DNA of 64,000 bases, taken from positions 372,001 to 436,000 of the forward strand of contig NZ_JAMBNX010000002.1 in assembly GCF_023715325.1 (NCBI RefSeq), in the 5' to 3' direction. The DNA comes from Agromyces mediolanus. Lineage in GTDB: Bacteria; Actinomycetota; Actinomycetes; Actinomycetales; Microbacteriaceae. The notes beneath the pieces are model-generated. The model did no database searches. It saw only the letters and a program-made list of their open reading frames with translations, and was not told the DNA's origin. This document shows, piece by piece, positions 16,207 through 22,928 of the stretch. The position numbers and the translations under genes are program-made. The number at the start of each line of letters is the position of its first letter. Within the stretch, counting starts at the first letter, position 1.

Positions 16207-17238
16207 ATGAAGATCGGCCTGCTCACTTCCGGCGGCGACTGCCCCGGACTCAATGCGGTCATCCGCGGCGCCGTGCTGAAGGGCGTCATCTCCCACGACA
16301 CCGAGTTCGTCGGCTTCCGCTGGGGCTGGCGGGGCGTCGTCGAGCGCGACATCGTGCCGATCACCCGGCACGACGTGCGAGGCCTCGCACGTCAGGGCGG
16401 CACCATCCTGCACTCGAGTCGCACGAACCCCTTCGAGGGGGAGCTCGGCGGTCCCGAGAACATCCAGCGCACCCTCGACGAGCACGGCATCGACGCCATC
16501 ATCGCCATCGGCGGCGAGGGCACGCTCACGGCGGCCCGGCGGCTCTACGACGAGGGCGGCATCAAGGTCGTCGGCGTGCCGAAGACGATCGACAACGATC
16601 TCGCCGCCACCGACTACTCGTTCGGCTTCGACACCGCGGTCGAGATCGCGACCGAGGCCATCGACCGGCTGCGCACGACGGCCGACTCGCACGGCCGCTG
16701 CATGGTGCTCGAGGTCATGGGCCGTCACGTCGGCTGGATCGCCCTGCACTCGGGCATGGCCGGCGGCGCCCACGCGATCCTCATCCCGGAGCAGCCCCAG
16801 TCGATCGAGCAGATCTGCGAGTGGGTCGAGTCGGTGCGCTCACGGGGCCGCGCGCCGCTCGTCGTCGTCGCCGAGGGCTTCACGCTGCCCGGCATGGACG
16901 AACCGCACTCCCACAAGGGCCTCGACGCCTTCAACCGTCCGCGCCTCGGCGGCATCGCCGACGTCCTCGCGCCGATGATCGAGGAGCGCACCGGCATCGA
17001 GTCGCGCGCGACCGTGCTCGGGCACATCCAGCGCGGCGGCGAGCCGAGCGCGTACGACCGCGTGCTCGCCACCCGCCTCGGCATGGCGGCCGTCGAGGCG
17101 GCCTATGACGAGGCCTGGGGCTCGATGGTGACGCTCCGCGGCACCGACATCCGCACGGTGTCGATCGCGGAGGCGACCGGCAGCCTGAACGTCGTGCCGC
17201 AGTCGCGCTACGACGAGGCGAAGATCCTCTTCGGCTGA
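16207..17238 (+). CDS. pfkA: 6-phosphofructokinase, actinobacterial Gly/Lys type
   Basis: The enzyme phosphorylates fructose-6-phosphate to the 1,6-bisphosphate, the committed step of glycolysis. TSGGDCPGLN (residues 7-16), GGEGT (102-106) and PKTIDND (from 125) are the signature segments. Gly at the second diagnostic position (E. coli 104) indicates ATP use. Lys126 (E. coli 124) is the residue found in pyrophosphate-dependent enzymes, where classical ATP enzymes have Gly. This combination is typical of actinomycete group III ATP-PFKs. Length (343 aa) is normal. The Nudix gene follows after 11 nt and is probably cotranscribed. Confidence 0.9.
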   Translation: MKIGLLTSGGDCPGLNAVIRGAVLKGVISHDTEFVGFRWGWRGVVERDIVPITRHDVRGLARQGGTILHSSRTNPFEGELGGPENIQRTLDEHGIDAIIAIGGEGTLTAARRLYDEGGIKVVGVPKTIDNDLAATDYSFGFDTAVEIATEAIDRLRTTADSHGRCMVLEVMGRHVGWIALHSGMAGGAHAILIPEQPQSIEQICEWVESVRSRGRAPLVVVAEGFTLPGMDEPHSHKGLDAFNRPRLGGIADVLAPMIEERTGIESRATVLGHIQRGGEPSAYDRVLATRLGMAAVEAAYDEAWGSMVTLRGTDIRTVSIAEATGSLNVVPQSRYDEAKILFG

Positions 17239-17249
17239 GCGGGCGACGG

Positions 17250-17732
17250 ATGCGGCATCCCGAGGTGTGCGTCTGCTACCTCCTGCGCGAGCGGGAGGGA
17301 CGGCAGGAGGTGCTCCTCGGGCGCAAGAAGCACGGGCTCGGCGAGGGCCGCCTCGTCGCGCCGGGCGGCAAGCTCGAGCCGGGGGAGACCCCGGCGGCCG
17401 CGTGCGTGCGCGAAGTCGCCGAGGAGGTCGGCCTCGTCGTGGCGGAGTCCTCGCTCGAGGCGCGCGGCGTGATCGACTACCGCTTCCCGAGCCGGGAGGC
17501 GTGGAGCCAGCGCTCGCACGTGTTCGTCTGCCGTGACTGGCAGGGGGAGCCGACGGGCTCCGACGAGCTCGATCCCGAGTGGTTCCCGGTCGACGCGGTG
17601 CCGCTCGAGCGCATGTGGGACGACGCCTCCCGTTGGCTTCCGGGCGTGCTCGCGGGCGGTCGGGTCGAGCGATCGTTCGTCTTCGGCGACGATCTCGCGA
17701 CCGTGGTGGAACCGGGCCCGTCCGTCGCGTAG
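17250..17732 (+). CDS. Nudix hydrolase, MutT/MTH1-like
   Basis: The 160-residue protein carries an intact Nudix box (GGKLEPGETPAAACVREVAEEVGL) at about residues 38-61, including the REVAEE metal-binding core. It therefore hydrolyses a nucleoside diphosphate linked to another group. An N-terminal VCVCYLLRE strand and the RKKHGLGEGRLVAPGG lead-in resemble 8-oxo-dGTP diphosphatases of the MTH1 type. The substrate is inferred from that resemblance only. It lies 11 nt after pfkA with a weak ribosome binding site. Confidence 0.85.
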   Translation: MRHPEVCVCYLLREREGRQEVLLGRKKHGLGEGRLVAPGGKLEPGETPAAACVREVAEEVGLVVAESSLEARGVIDYRFPSREAWSQRSHVFVCRDWQGEPTGSDELDPEWFPVDAVPLERMWDDASRWLPGVLAGGRVERSFVFGDDLATVVEPGPSVA

Positions 17733-17775
17733 GATCGACGGGTGCGCGGGCTCCCCGGAGGCCGCAAGCGGTACC

Positions 17776-17803
17776 CCATGAACTTCTGGTGAAGGTCTTC
17801 ACC
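17776..17803. promoter_or_regulatory. PHO-box-like element upstream of pit
   Basis: On the minus strand two 11-nt direct repeats lie end to end, CTTCACCAGAA and GTTCATGGGGT. They match the GTTCAYYY-type unit of actinobacterial PhoP boxes. The same stretch holds a palindrome, GGTGAA-GGTC-TTCACC (17788-17803). It is 37 nt before the phosphate transporter GTG. PhoP control is inferred. Confidence 0.45.
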
Positions 17804-17839
17804 GATCACAGAGGCAGCGTCCACTACAGAAAGGCGCCG

Positions 17840-19018
17840 GTGGATCTCACCCTCATCGTCGTGCTGGTCATCGCACTGGCGCTCTTCTTCGACTTCACGA
17901 ACGGCTTCCACGACACGGCGAACGCGATGGCGACGCCGATCGCCACCGGGGCGCTCCGGCCCAAGGCCGCCGTCACGCTCGCCGCGATCCTGAACCTGGT
18001 GGGCGCGTTCCTGTCCACCGAGGTGGCGAAGACCATCTCGGGCGGCATCATCCGCGAGGGCGACGGCGGAGTGCTGATCACGCCGGAGCTCGTGTTCGCG
18101 GGGCTCATCGGCGCCGTGGTCTGGAACATGATCACCTGGCTGCTGGGGCTCCCGTCCTCGTCCAGCCACGCCCTGTTCGGTGGCCTCATCGGCGCGGCGA
18201 TCGTCGGTGCGGGTCTCGGCGCGATCGACTTCCCGGTCGTCGTGTCGAAGGTCATCCTGCCGGCGCTCCTGGCCCCCCTCACCGCGGGCCTCGTCGCCTA
18301 CGCCGCGACGAAGCTCGCCTACGCGATCACCCGCCGCTACGACGGCAAGCCCGACGGCCGTGACGGCTTCCGCTACGCGCAGGTCTTCTCCTCGTCGCTC
18401 GTCGCGCTCGCGCACGGCACGAACGACGCGCAGAAGACCATGGGCGTCATCACGCTCACGCTCGTCGCCGCGAACCTGCAGGCGCCCGGCAGCGACGTGC
18501 AGTGGTGGGTCATCGTCACGTGCGCCATCGCGATCGCGCTCGGCACCTACATGGGCGGCTGGCGCATCATCAAGACGCTCGGCACCGGCCTCACCGACGT
18601 GAAGCCCGCGCAGGGCTTCGCGGCCGAGACGGCCACCGCCGCGACCATCCTCGCCTCCAGCCACGTCGGCTTCGCCCTCTCGACCACGCAGGTCGCGTCG
18701 GGCTCGGTGATCGGCTCGGGCCTCGGCCGGCGCGGCTCGAAGGTGCGCTGGCGCACCGCGGGACGCATCGGCGTCGGCTGGCTGCTGACCCTGCCCGCCG
18801 CCGGCGCCGTGGGCGCGCTCGCCGCGCTCGTCGCGCACCTCGGCGTCGGCGGGGTCATCATCGACGCCGTGGTCGGGGTCATCGTCATCATCGGCATCTT
18901 CATGTGGTCGCGGCGCAGCGAGGTCTCGCACCACAACGTCGTCTCCGAGGTCGCCGACTCCGGCCGGGCCGTGAAGATCAAGCGCAATCCGAAGCCCAAG
19001 CGGAAGGCGAAGAAGTGA
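17840..19018 (+). CDS. pit: inorganic phosphate transporter, PiT family
   Basis: This is a proton- or cation-coupled low-affinity phosphate permease of 392 residues with about ten membrane segments. The duplicated family signature is present: FFDFTNGFHDTANAMA near residues 17-32 and ALAHGTNDAQKTMG near 190-203. The GTG start is supported by AGAAAGG five nt upstream. It overlaps the next small membrane protein gene by 4 nt. A PHO-box-like element lies upstream. The C-terminus is very basic (KRKAKK). Confidence 0.92.
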   Translation: MDLTLIVVLVIALALFFDFTNGFHDTANAMATPIATGALRPKAAVTLAAILNLVGAFLSTEVAKTISGGIIREGDGGVLITPELVFAGLIGAVVWNMITWLLGLPSSSSHALFGGLIGAAIVGAGLGAIDFPVVVSKVILPALLAPLTAGLVAYAATKLAYAITRRYDGKPDGRDGFRYAQVFSSSLVALAHGTNDAQKTMGVITLTLVAANLQAPGSDVQWWVIVTCAIAIALGTYMGGWRIIKTLGTGLTDVKPAQGFAAETATAATILASSHVGFALSTTQVASGSVIGSGLGRRGSKVRWRTAGRIGVGWLLTLPAAGAVGALAALVAHLGVGGVIIDAVVGVIVIIGIFMWSRRSEVSHHNVVSEVADSGRAVKIKRNPKPKRKAKK

Positions 19019-19365
19019 TCGACTGGCTCGACTTCCTGCTCGTCCTCGTCTCGGCGCTCGTCGGGGCCTGCGTCGTCGTGAGCGCGTACGCGCTCGGCAT
19101 CCGGCTGCTCACCCTGTCCGGCCGCACCCCGCTCGTGACGCCCGCGGAGTTCACCGACGCGATCACCATCGTCACGCCCGCCGAGATCAAGGCCGCAGCG
19201 AAGCGCGCCGCGAAGGCGGCCAAGAAGAGTCCGCTCACGGAAGGCCAGAAGCGACTCGCGCTCGTCGGAGCGTGGGGGTGCTTCGCGCTGAGCGCGATCG
19301 CCGTGCTCGTCGGGATCTACCTGATCCTCGGCGAGCACCTCACGCGGCTCGTCGGCGGGGCCTGA
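19015..19365 (+). CDS. small membrane protein paired with the phosphate transporter
   Basis: The 116-residue product has two hydrophobic segments (about residues 6-28 and 84-106). They flank a Lys/Ala-rich helical cytoplasmic region (KAAAKRAAKAAKKSPL) that looks amphipathic. The GTG overlaps the pit stop by 4 nt. Small proteins in this position are common beside actinobacterial pit genes and are unnamed. A regulatory or stabilising role for the transporter is an inference from coupling alone. Confidence 0.75.
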   Translation: MIDWLDFLLVLVSALVGACVVVSAYALGIRLLTLSGRTPLVTPAEFTDAITIVTPAEIKAAAKRAAKAAKKSPLTEGQKRLALVGAWGCFALSAIAVLVGIYLILGEHLTRLVGGA

Positions 19366-19442
19366 CGCCCGAGCTGCTGCACCACCCTTCGGATTCCCCA
19401 CCTCCGAGCGACCGCTCGGCGACCCCAAAGAAGGCGCAGCCA

Positions 19443-20903
19443 ATGACGACCACCCCGACTGCTGACGCTCCGCAGCAGGCCCCCAAGAACGCGCTCGACC
19501 GTTTCTTCGAGATCACCGCCCGCGGTTCCTCCGTAGGCACCGAGATCCGAGGCGGCATCGTCACCTTCGTGACGATGGCCTACATCGTGATCCTGAACCC
19601 GATCATCCTGTCCTCCGGCGTCGACGTCGACGGCAACCAGCTCGGCTTCGCCCAGCTGTCGGCGGTCACGGGGCTCACGGCGGGCGTCATGACGATCCTC
19701 TTCGGCGTCGTCGCGCGACTCCCGTTCGGGTTCGCGGCCGGCCTCGGCATCAACTCCTTCCTCGCGGTCTCGGTCGTCGGCCAGGTCACCTGGCCCGAGG
19801 CGATGGGGCTCGTCGTCGTGAACGGCCTCATCATCGTGTTGCTCGCGGCGACCGGCCTGCGGCGCATGATCTTCAACGCCGTGCCGATCCAGCTGAAGCT
19901 CGCGATCACGGTCGGCATCGGCCTGTTCATCGCTTTCATCGGCTTCGTCGACGCCGGCTTCGTCACCGCCACCGGGGTCTCCTCGCCGCCGGTCGGCCTC
20001 GGCGCCGGCGGCTCGGTCGCCACCGTGCCGAGCCTCGTGTTCATCCTCACCCTCCTCATCACCGGCGTGCTCGTGGCGCGCAAGGTGAAGGGCGGCATCC
20101 TGATCGGCCTCGTCTCCGGCACCGTGCTCGCGGTGGTCATCGAGGCGATCTGGAACCTCGGCCCGAAGATCGCCAACGGCGAGCTCGTCAACCCGAACGG
20201 CTGGGGCCTCTCGGTGCCGGAGCTCTCCGGCTCGCCGGTGAGCCTCCCCGACCTCTCCCTCGTCGGCCAGGTCTCCTTCGGCTCCTTCGAGCGCATCGGC
20301 GTGCTCGCCGCGCTGATGCTCGTGTTCACCCTCGTCTTCACCAACTTCTTCGACGCCATGGGCACCATGACGGGCCTGTCGAAGGAGGCGGGGCTCGCCG
20401 ACGAGCGCGGCGACTTCCCGCGCATCAAGTCGGCCCTCGTGGTCGAGGGCGTCGGCGCGGTCGCGGGCGGCTTCACCTCGGGCTCGTCGAACACGGTGTT
20501 CATCGAGTCGGGCGCCGGCATCGGCGAGGGGGCGCGCACGGGCCTCGCGAACGTCGTGACGGGCGCGCTGTTCCTGCTGGCGATGTTCTTCACGCCGCTC
20601 GTGTCCATCGTGCCGACCGAGGTCGCGGCTGCGGCGCTCGTCATCGTCGGTGCGCTGATGATGTCGCAGATCCGCTACATCGACTTCAGCGACTTCTCGG
20701 TGCTGCTGCCCGTGTTCCTCGCGGTGACGGTCATGCCCCTCACCTACTCGATCGCGAACGGCATCGGCGCGGGCTTCATCGCCTGGGTCGTGGTGCGCTC
20801 GCTCGGCGGCAAGGCGCGAGAGATCAGCCCGCTGCTCTGGATCGTCGCGGCCGGCTTCCTGCTGTACTTCGCGCGCGGCCCGGTGGAGGCGCTCTTCGCC
20901 TGA
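19443..20903 (+). CDS. AzgA-type purine permease (NCS2 family)
   Basis: This is a membrane permease of 486 residues with about thirteen segments, probably importing adenine, guanine or hypoxanthine with protons. The N-terminal GTEIRGGIVTFVTMAYIV segment, GFAAGLGINSFLA and NFFDAMGTMTGLS are hallmarks of the AzgA/COG2252 group. A GAAGG site precedes the ATG. Its last 40 bp and terminator are duplicated 2 kb downstream, on the far side of an inserted metal-resistance cassette. This copy keeps the intact gene end. Before the insertion it would have converged directly on uraA, another nucleobase permease. Confidence 0.88.
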   Translation: MTTTPTADAPQQAPKNALDRFFEITARGSSVGTEIRGGIVTFVTMAYIVILNPIILSSGVDVDGNQLGFAQLSAVTGLTAGVMTILFGVVARLPFGFAAGLGINSFLAVSVVGQVTWPEAMGLVVVNGLIIVLLAATGLRRMIFNAVPIQLKLAITVGIGLFIAFIGFVDAGFVTATGVSSPPVGLGAGGSVATVPSLVFILTLLITGVLVARKVKGGILIGLVSGTVLAVVIEAIWNLGPKIANGELVNPNGWGLSVPELSGSPVSLPDLSLVGQVSFGSFERIGVLAALMLVFTLVFTNFFDAMGTMTGLSKEAGLADERGDFPRIKSALVVEGVGAVAGGFTSGSSNTVFIESGAGIGEGARTGLANVVTGALFLLAMFFTPLVSIVPTEVAAAALVIVGALMMSQIRYIDFSDFSVLLPVFLAVTVMPLTYSIANGIGAGFIAWVVVRSLGGKAREISPLLWIVAAGFLLYFARGPVEALFA

Positions 20904-20961
20904 TCGAGGCCGGAGACGCGGATGCCCCGGGCAGCACTGCTGCCCGGGGCATCCGCCGTTC
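20864..20961. repeat. direct repeat, copy A (3' end of purine permease plus terminator)
   Basis: This 98-bp segment (last 40 nt of the permease gene, its stop, and the following hairpin) recurs at 22823-22919. There are only three differences: GTGGAG versus GTAAG (one substitution, one deletion) and GAGGCC versus GACGCC. Confidence 0.92.
20921..20953. terminator. terminator hairpin, copy A
   Basis: A 15-bp perfect stem (GATGCCCCGGGCAGC and complement) around ACT lies 18 nt after the purine permease stop. Confidence 0.85.
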
Positions 20962-21096
20962 GAGGTGCTCCATCAGACCGTCGTACCGGCCCGCCGACAC
21001 CGCGGCGGAGGAAATCGCCCCGCGGGAGGATGGGCGAATTCTGGGGATCGTTGCAACACAGCGTGTGTGCGAGCGTAGCGGCAGGAGAATGGAGGG

Positions 21097-21405
21097 GTGA
21101 TCGTTGAGGTGCTGCACATCGATGAATGCCCGTCCTGGGAGAAGGCCGCGGTTCGGACGCGCGAAGCGCTCGACCTGCTCGGCTTGGGTGCGGTGCAGGT
21201 GAAGGCGCGGGTGCTGCGCACCGCGGAAGAGGCGGCTGTGACTGCGTTCGCGGGGTCGCCGACGATCACCGTCGACGGTACCGACGCGTTCCCCTCGGAC
21301 GGACGCACGGCGGACTTGGCCTGCCGGGTCTACCTCACTGATCAGGGGCTGGCAGGCATGCCGACGACAGACCAGATCGTCGAAGCGATTCGGATCCGGG
21401 TCTGA
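21097..21405 (+). CDS. small thioredoxin-like protein (DF-family type)
   Basis: The 102-residue protein begins with a beta strand and HIDECPSW, a single-Cys motif where related proteins carry Cys or selenocysteine. A GSPTITVDG strand and an LACRVYLTDQGLAGMPT segment follow. Together these suggest a thioredoxin-like fold of the small DF (seleno)protein type found near mercury, arsenic and other metal genes in actinobacteria. A role in thiol or metal handling is inferred from that context. The GTG has a good GGAG site. It is the first gene of the inserted cassette and may be separately transcribed, since cmtR has its own promoter 75 nt on. Confidence 0.6.
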   Translation: MIVEVLHIDECPSWEKAAVRTREALDLLGLGAVQVKARVLRTAEEAAVTAFAGSPTITVDGTDAFPSDGRTADLACRVYLTDQGLAGMPTTDQIVEAIRIRV

Positions 21406-21444
21406 GTCATGCCGGGGTATTGAAGTACTGACGTAGCGGGTCGA

Positions 21445-21473
21445 TTGGTTTAGTTCAGCACGGACTGTATAGT
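21445..21473 (+). promoter_or_regulatory. cmtR promoter, leaderless
   Basis: A TTGGTT -35 (21445-21450), 17-bp spacer and TATAGT -10 (21468-21473) are followed after 6 nt by the cmtR GTG, so transcription should begin at the start codon. Confidence 0.7.
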
Positions 21474-21490
21474 CAGCGCGTGCTGACTAT
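21469..21490. promoter_or_regulatory. candidate CmtR operator
   Basis: A perfect 9-bp inverted repeat, ATAGTCAGC-GCGT-GCTGACTAT, covers the -10, the start point and the first codons of cmtR. The placement fits autorepression. Operator function is inferred. Confidence 0.6.
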
Positions 21491-21836
21491 TGCGACACGA
21501 CTCGACGTGATGAACCGGCTGGGTCGAGCCATGGCGGACTCGACGCGTTCACGGATTCTGATGGTGCTTCTCGAGGGGCCGAGCTACCCGGCGGTGATCT
21601 CTCGTGAGCTGGATCTGACCCGATCGAACGTGTCGAATCACCTGACGTGTCTGCGGGACTGCGGCATCGTGATCGCCGAGCCCGAGGGGCGTCGGACCCG
21701 GTATGAGATCGCCGACGCGCACCTGGCGCGATCGCTGACCGCGCTGCTGGACGTGACCCTCGCGGTCGACGAGGGTGCACCGTGTATGGACGTGGGCTGC
21801 ACCGTCCCCGGCTGTCGACAGGAAGCTGTCCGATGA
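21480..21836 (+). CDS. cmtR: CmtR-type Cd(II)/Pb(II)-sensing ArsR-family repressor
   Basis: This is a winged-helix repressor of 118 residues that leaves its operator when it binds cadmium or lead. It carries Cys57 and Cys61 in the TCLRDCG motif of the recognition helix region and Cys102 near the C-terminus. All three occupy the same positions as the ligands of Mycobacterium tuberculosis CmtR. Two further C-terminal Cys (107, 112) are extra. The NVSNHL helix is conserved. The GTG is the predicted transcription start. The stop overlaps the CDF transporter start by 4 nt, so sensor and exporter are coupled. Confidence 0.9.
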   Translation: MLTIATRLDVMNRLGRAMADSTRSRILMVLLEGPSYPAVISRELDLTRSNVSNHLTCLRDCGIVIAEPEGRRTRYEIADAHLARSLTALLDVTLAVDEGAPCMDVGCTVPGCRQEAVR

Positions 21837-22483
21837 CCGCCACTGCCCTGACGGCGGAACATCGTTCCAGGCTGCATCGCCGGGTGCGGTTCATCGTTGG
21901 GTTCACGATCACGTACAACGTGCTCGAAGCGATCATCGCGATCTGGGCTGGCTCGATGGCGTCCTCGGCCGCCCTCATCGGGTTCGGTCTCGATTCCGTG
22001 GTCGAGGTGCTGTCTGCCGCAGCCGTGGCGTGGCAGTTCACCCGGAAGCACCCGGAACGGTGGGAGAAGGCCACGGTCCGCGCGATCGGGATCGCGTTCT
22101 TCGCCCTCGCCGCTTACGTGATCATCGACGCGATCCTGACCCTCACCGGCGTCGAAGAAGTCGACCACAGCCCGCTCGGGATCGGGATCGCGACGCTGAG
22201 CCTGATCGTAATGCCGGTGCTGGCGTGGTTCGAGTTCCGCACCGGACGTGAGCTCGGCTCGAAGAGTGTCCAGGCCGACGCGAAGCAGCTGCTGCTGTGC
22301 ATCTACCTGTCCGGGACCGTGCTGATCGGGCTCCTCTTGAACTCGCTGTTCGGGTGGATGTGGGCCGACTCCGTCGCAGCCCTCGTCGTCGCCGGCCTCG
22401 CGATCCGTGAAGGCATCGAGGCGTGGCGCGGCGACGTCGAGTCCCCGTTCGAAGCCCTCGAAGACCTCGAGGCCGACGACTGA
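21833..22483 (+). CDS. cation diffusion facilitator (CDF) metal exporter
   Basis: The 216-residue membrane protein has about six helices and the CDF layout. GFGLDSVVEV in helix 2 and VQADAKQ in helix 5 provide the Asp residues of the transport site. The cytoplasmic C-terminal dimer domain of classical CDF proteins is reduced to a short acidic tail (EALEDLEADD). It probably exports Cd(II), Pb(II) or Zn(II) by proton antiport. The metal is inferred from coupling to cmtR. The ATG overlaps the cmtR stop. Confidence 0.85.
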   Translation: MTATALTAEHRSRLHRRVRFIVGFTITYNVLEAIIAIWAGSMASSAALIGFGLDSVVEVLSAAAVAWQFTRKHPERWEKATVRAIGIAFFALAAYVIIDAILTLTGVEEVDHSPLGIGIATLSLIVMPVLAWFEFRTGRELGSKSVQADAKQLLLCIYLSGTVLIGLLLNSLFGWMWADSVAALVVAGLAIREGIEAWRGDVESPFEALEDLEADD

Positions 22484-22517
22484 GCCGGCTACCCGGTCGC
22501 TGGCCCACCTCGCTGCC

Positions 22518-22822
22518 CTAATCCCAGGTCAGTGATCGGCGCAGCTGGGCGGGCAGTTCGGTGATGATGGCGCTGTTGCGCGCGACGCCGCGACTTCCGA
22601 CGCGCGCGACTCGTGCGGAGCGCCTTGTACAGCTCACGGCGAAGACCGCCCAGCCCCGGCACGTACACCGCCAGGTAGATCGTCTCGTGCGCGACCTGCA
22701 TCGCAGGCCGGTCAGGGAACTCACGGCGAAGCGCGTTCGCGATCTGCTCCGGGCTCCAGCGCAGATCGAGCCGGGACTCCACGTCGGCGCGAAGCTCCGG
22801 GAACGTCGCGATCTTGCTTGCC
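22518..22822 (-). pseudogene. IS30-family transposase remnant
   Basis: Translation of the minus strand gives IS30 transposase segments in order: a region with RWSPEQIANALRREFPDRP, then AHETIYLAVY and GLRRELYKALR. A frameshift near 22575 follows, with NSAIITELPAQL in another frame, then a premature stop. The DDE catalytic core and both element ends are missing. The N-terminal break coincides with the border of repeat copy B, which ties this remnant to the cassette's insertion or later rearrangement. Confidence 0.75.
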
Positions 22823-22919
22823 GTACTTCGCGCGCGGCCCGGTAAGGCGCTCTTCGCCTGATCGACGCCGGAGACGCGGATGCCCCGGGCAGCACTGCTG
22901 CCCGGGGCATCCGCCGTTC
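22823..22919. repeat. direct repeat, copy B
   Basis: This 97-bp near-copy of 20864-20961 lies immediately downstream of uraA. The permease-end portion has a 1-bp deletion and substitutions, which fits loss of coding constraint, while the hairpin is unchanged. Confidence 0.92.
22879..22911. terminator. terminator hairpin, copy B (serves uraA)
   Basis: It is identical to the hairpin at 20921-20953 and lies 17 nt beyond the uraA stop on the minus strand. Confidence 0.8.
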
Positions 22920-22928
22920 CAGGGCGAG

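Larger units (their letters stand above)
20962..22822. mobile_element. inserted metal-resistance cassette flanked by 97-98-bp direct repeats
   Basis: This 1.86-kb block holds a small thioredoxin-like gene, cmtR, a CDF cation transporter and an IS30 transposase remnant. Repeat copies A and B bound it exactly, and it separates two nucleobase permease genes that would otherwise converge. It carries no intact integrase or transposase, so it is no longer self-mobile. The duplication could come from an integrase acting at a gene 3' end, or from recombination involving an IS30 element. Confidence 0.75.

Noticed and set aside
17778..17792. Four-codon ORF (MNFW) upstream of pit
   Set aside because: It is too short and lacks a ribosome binding site. 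It overlaps the PHO-box-like element, which explains the sequence better.
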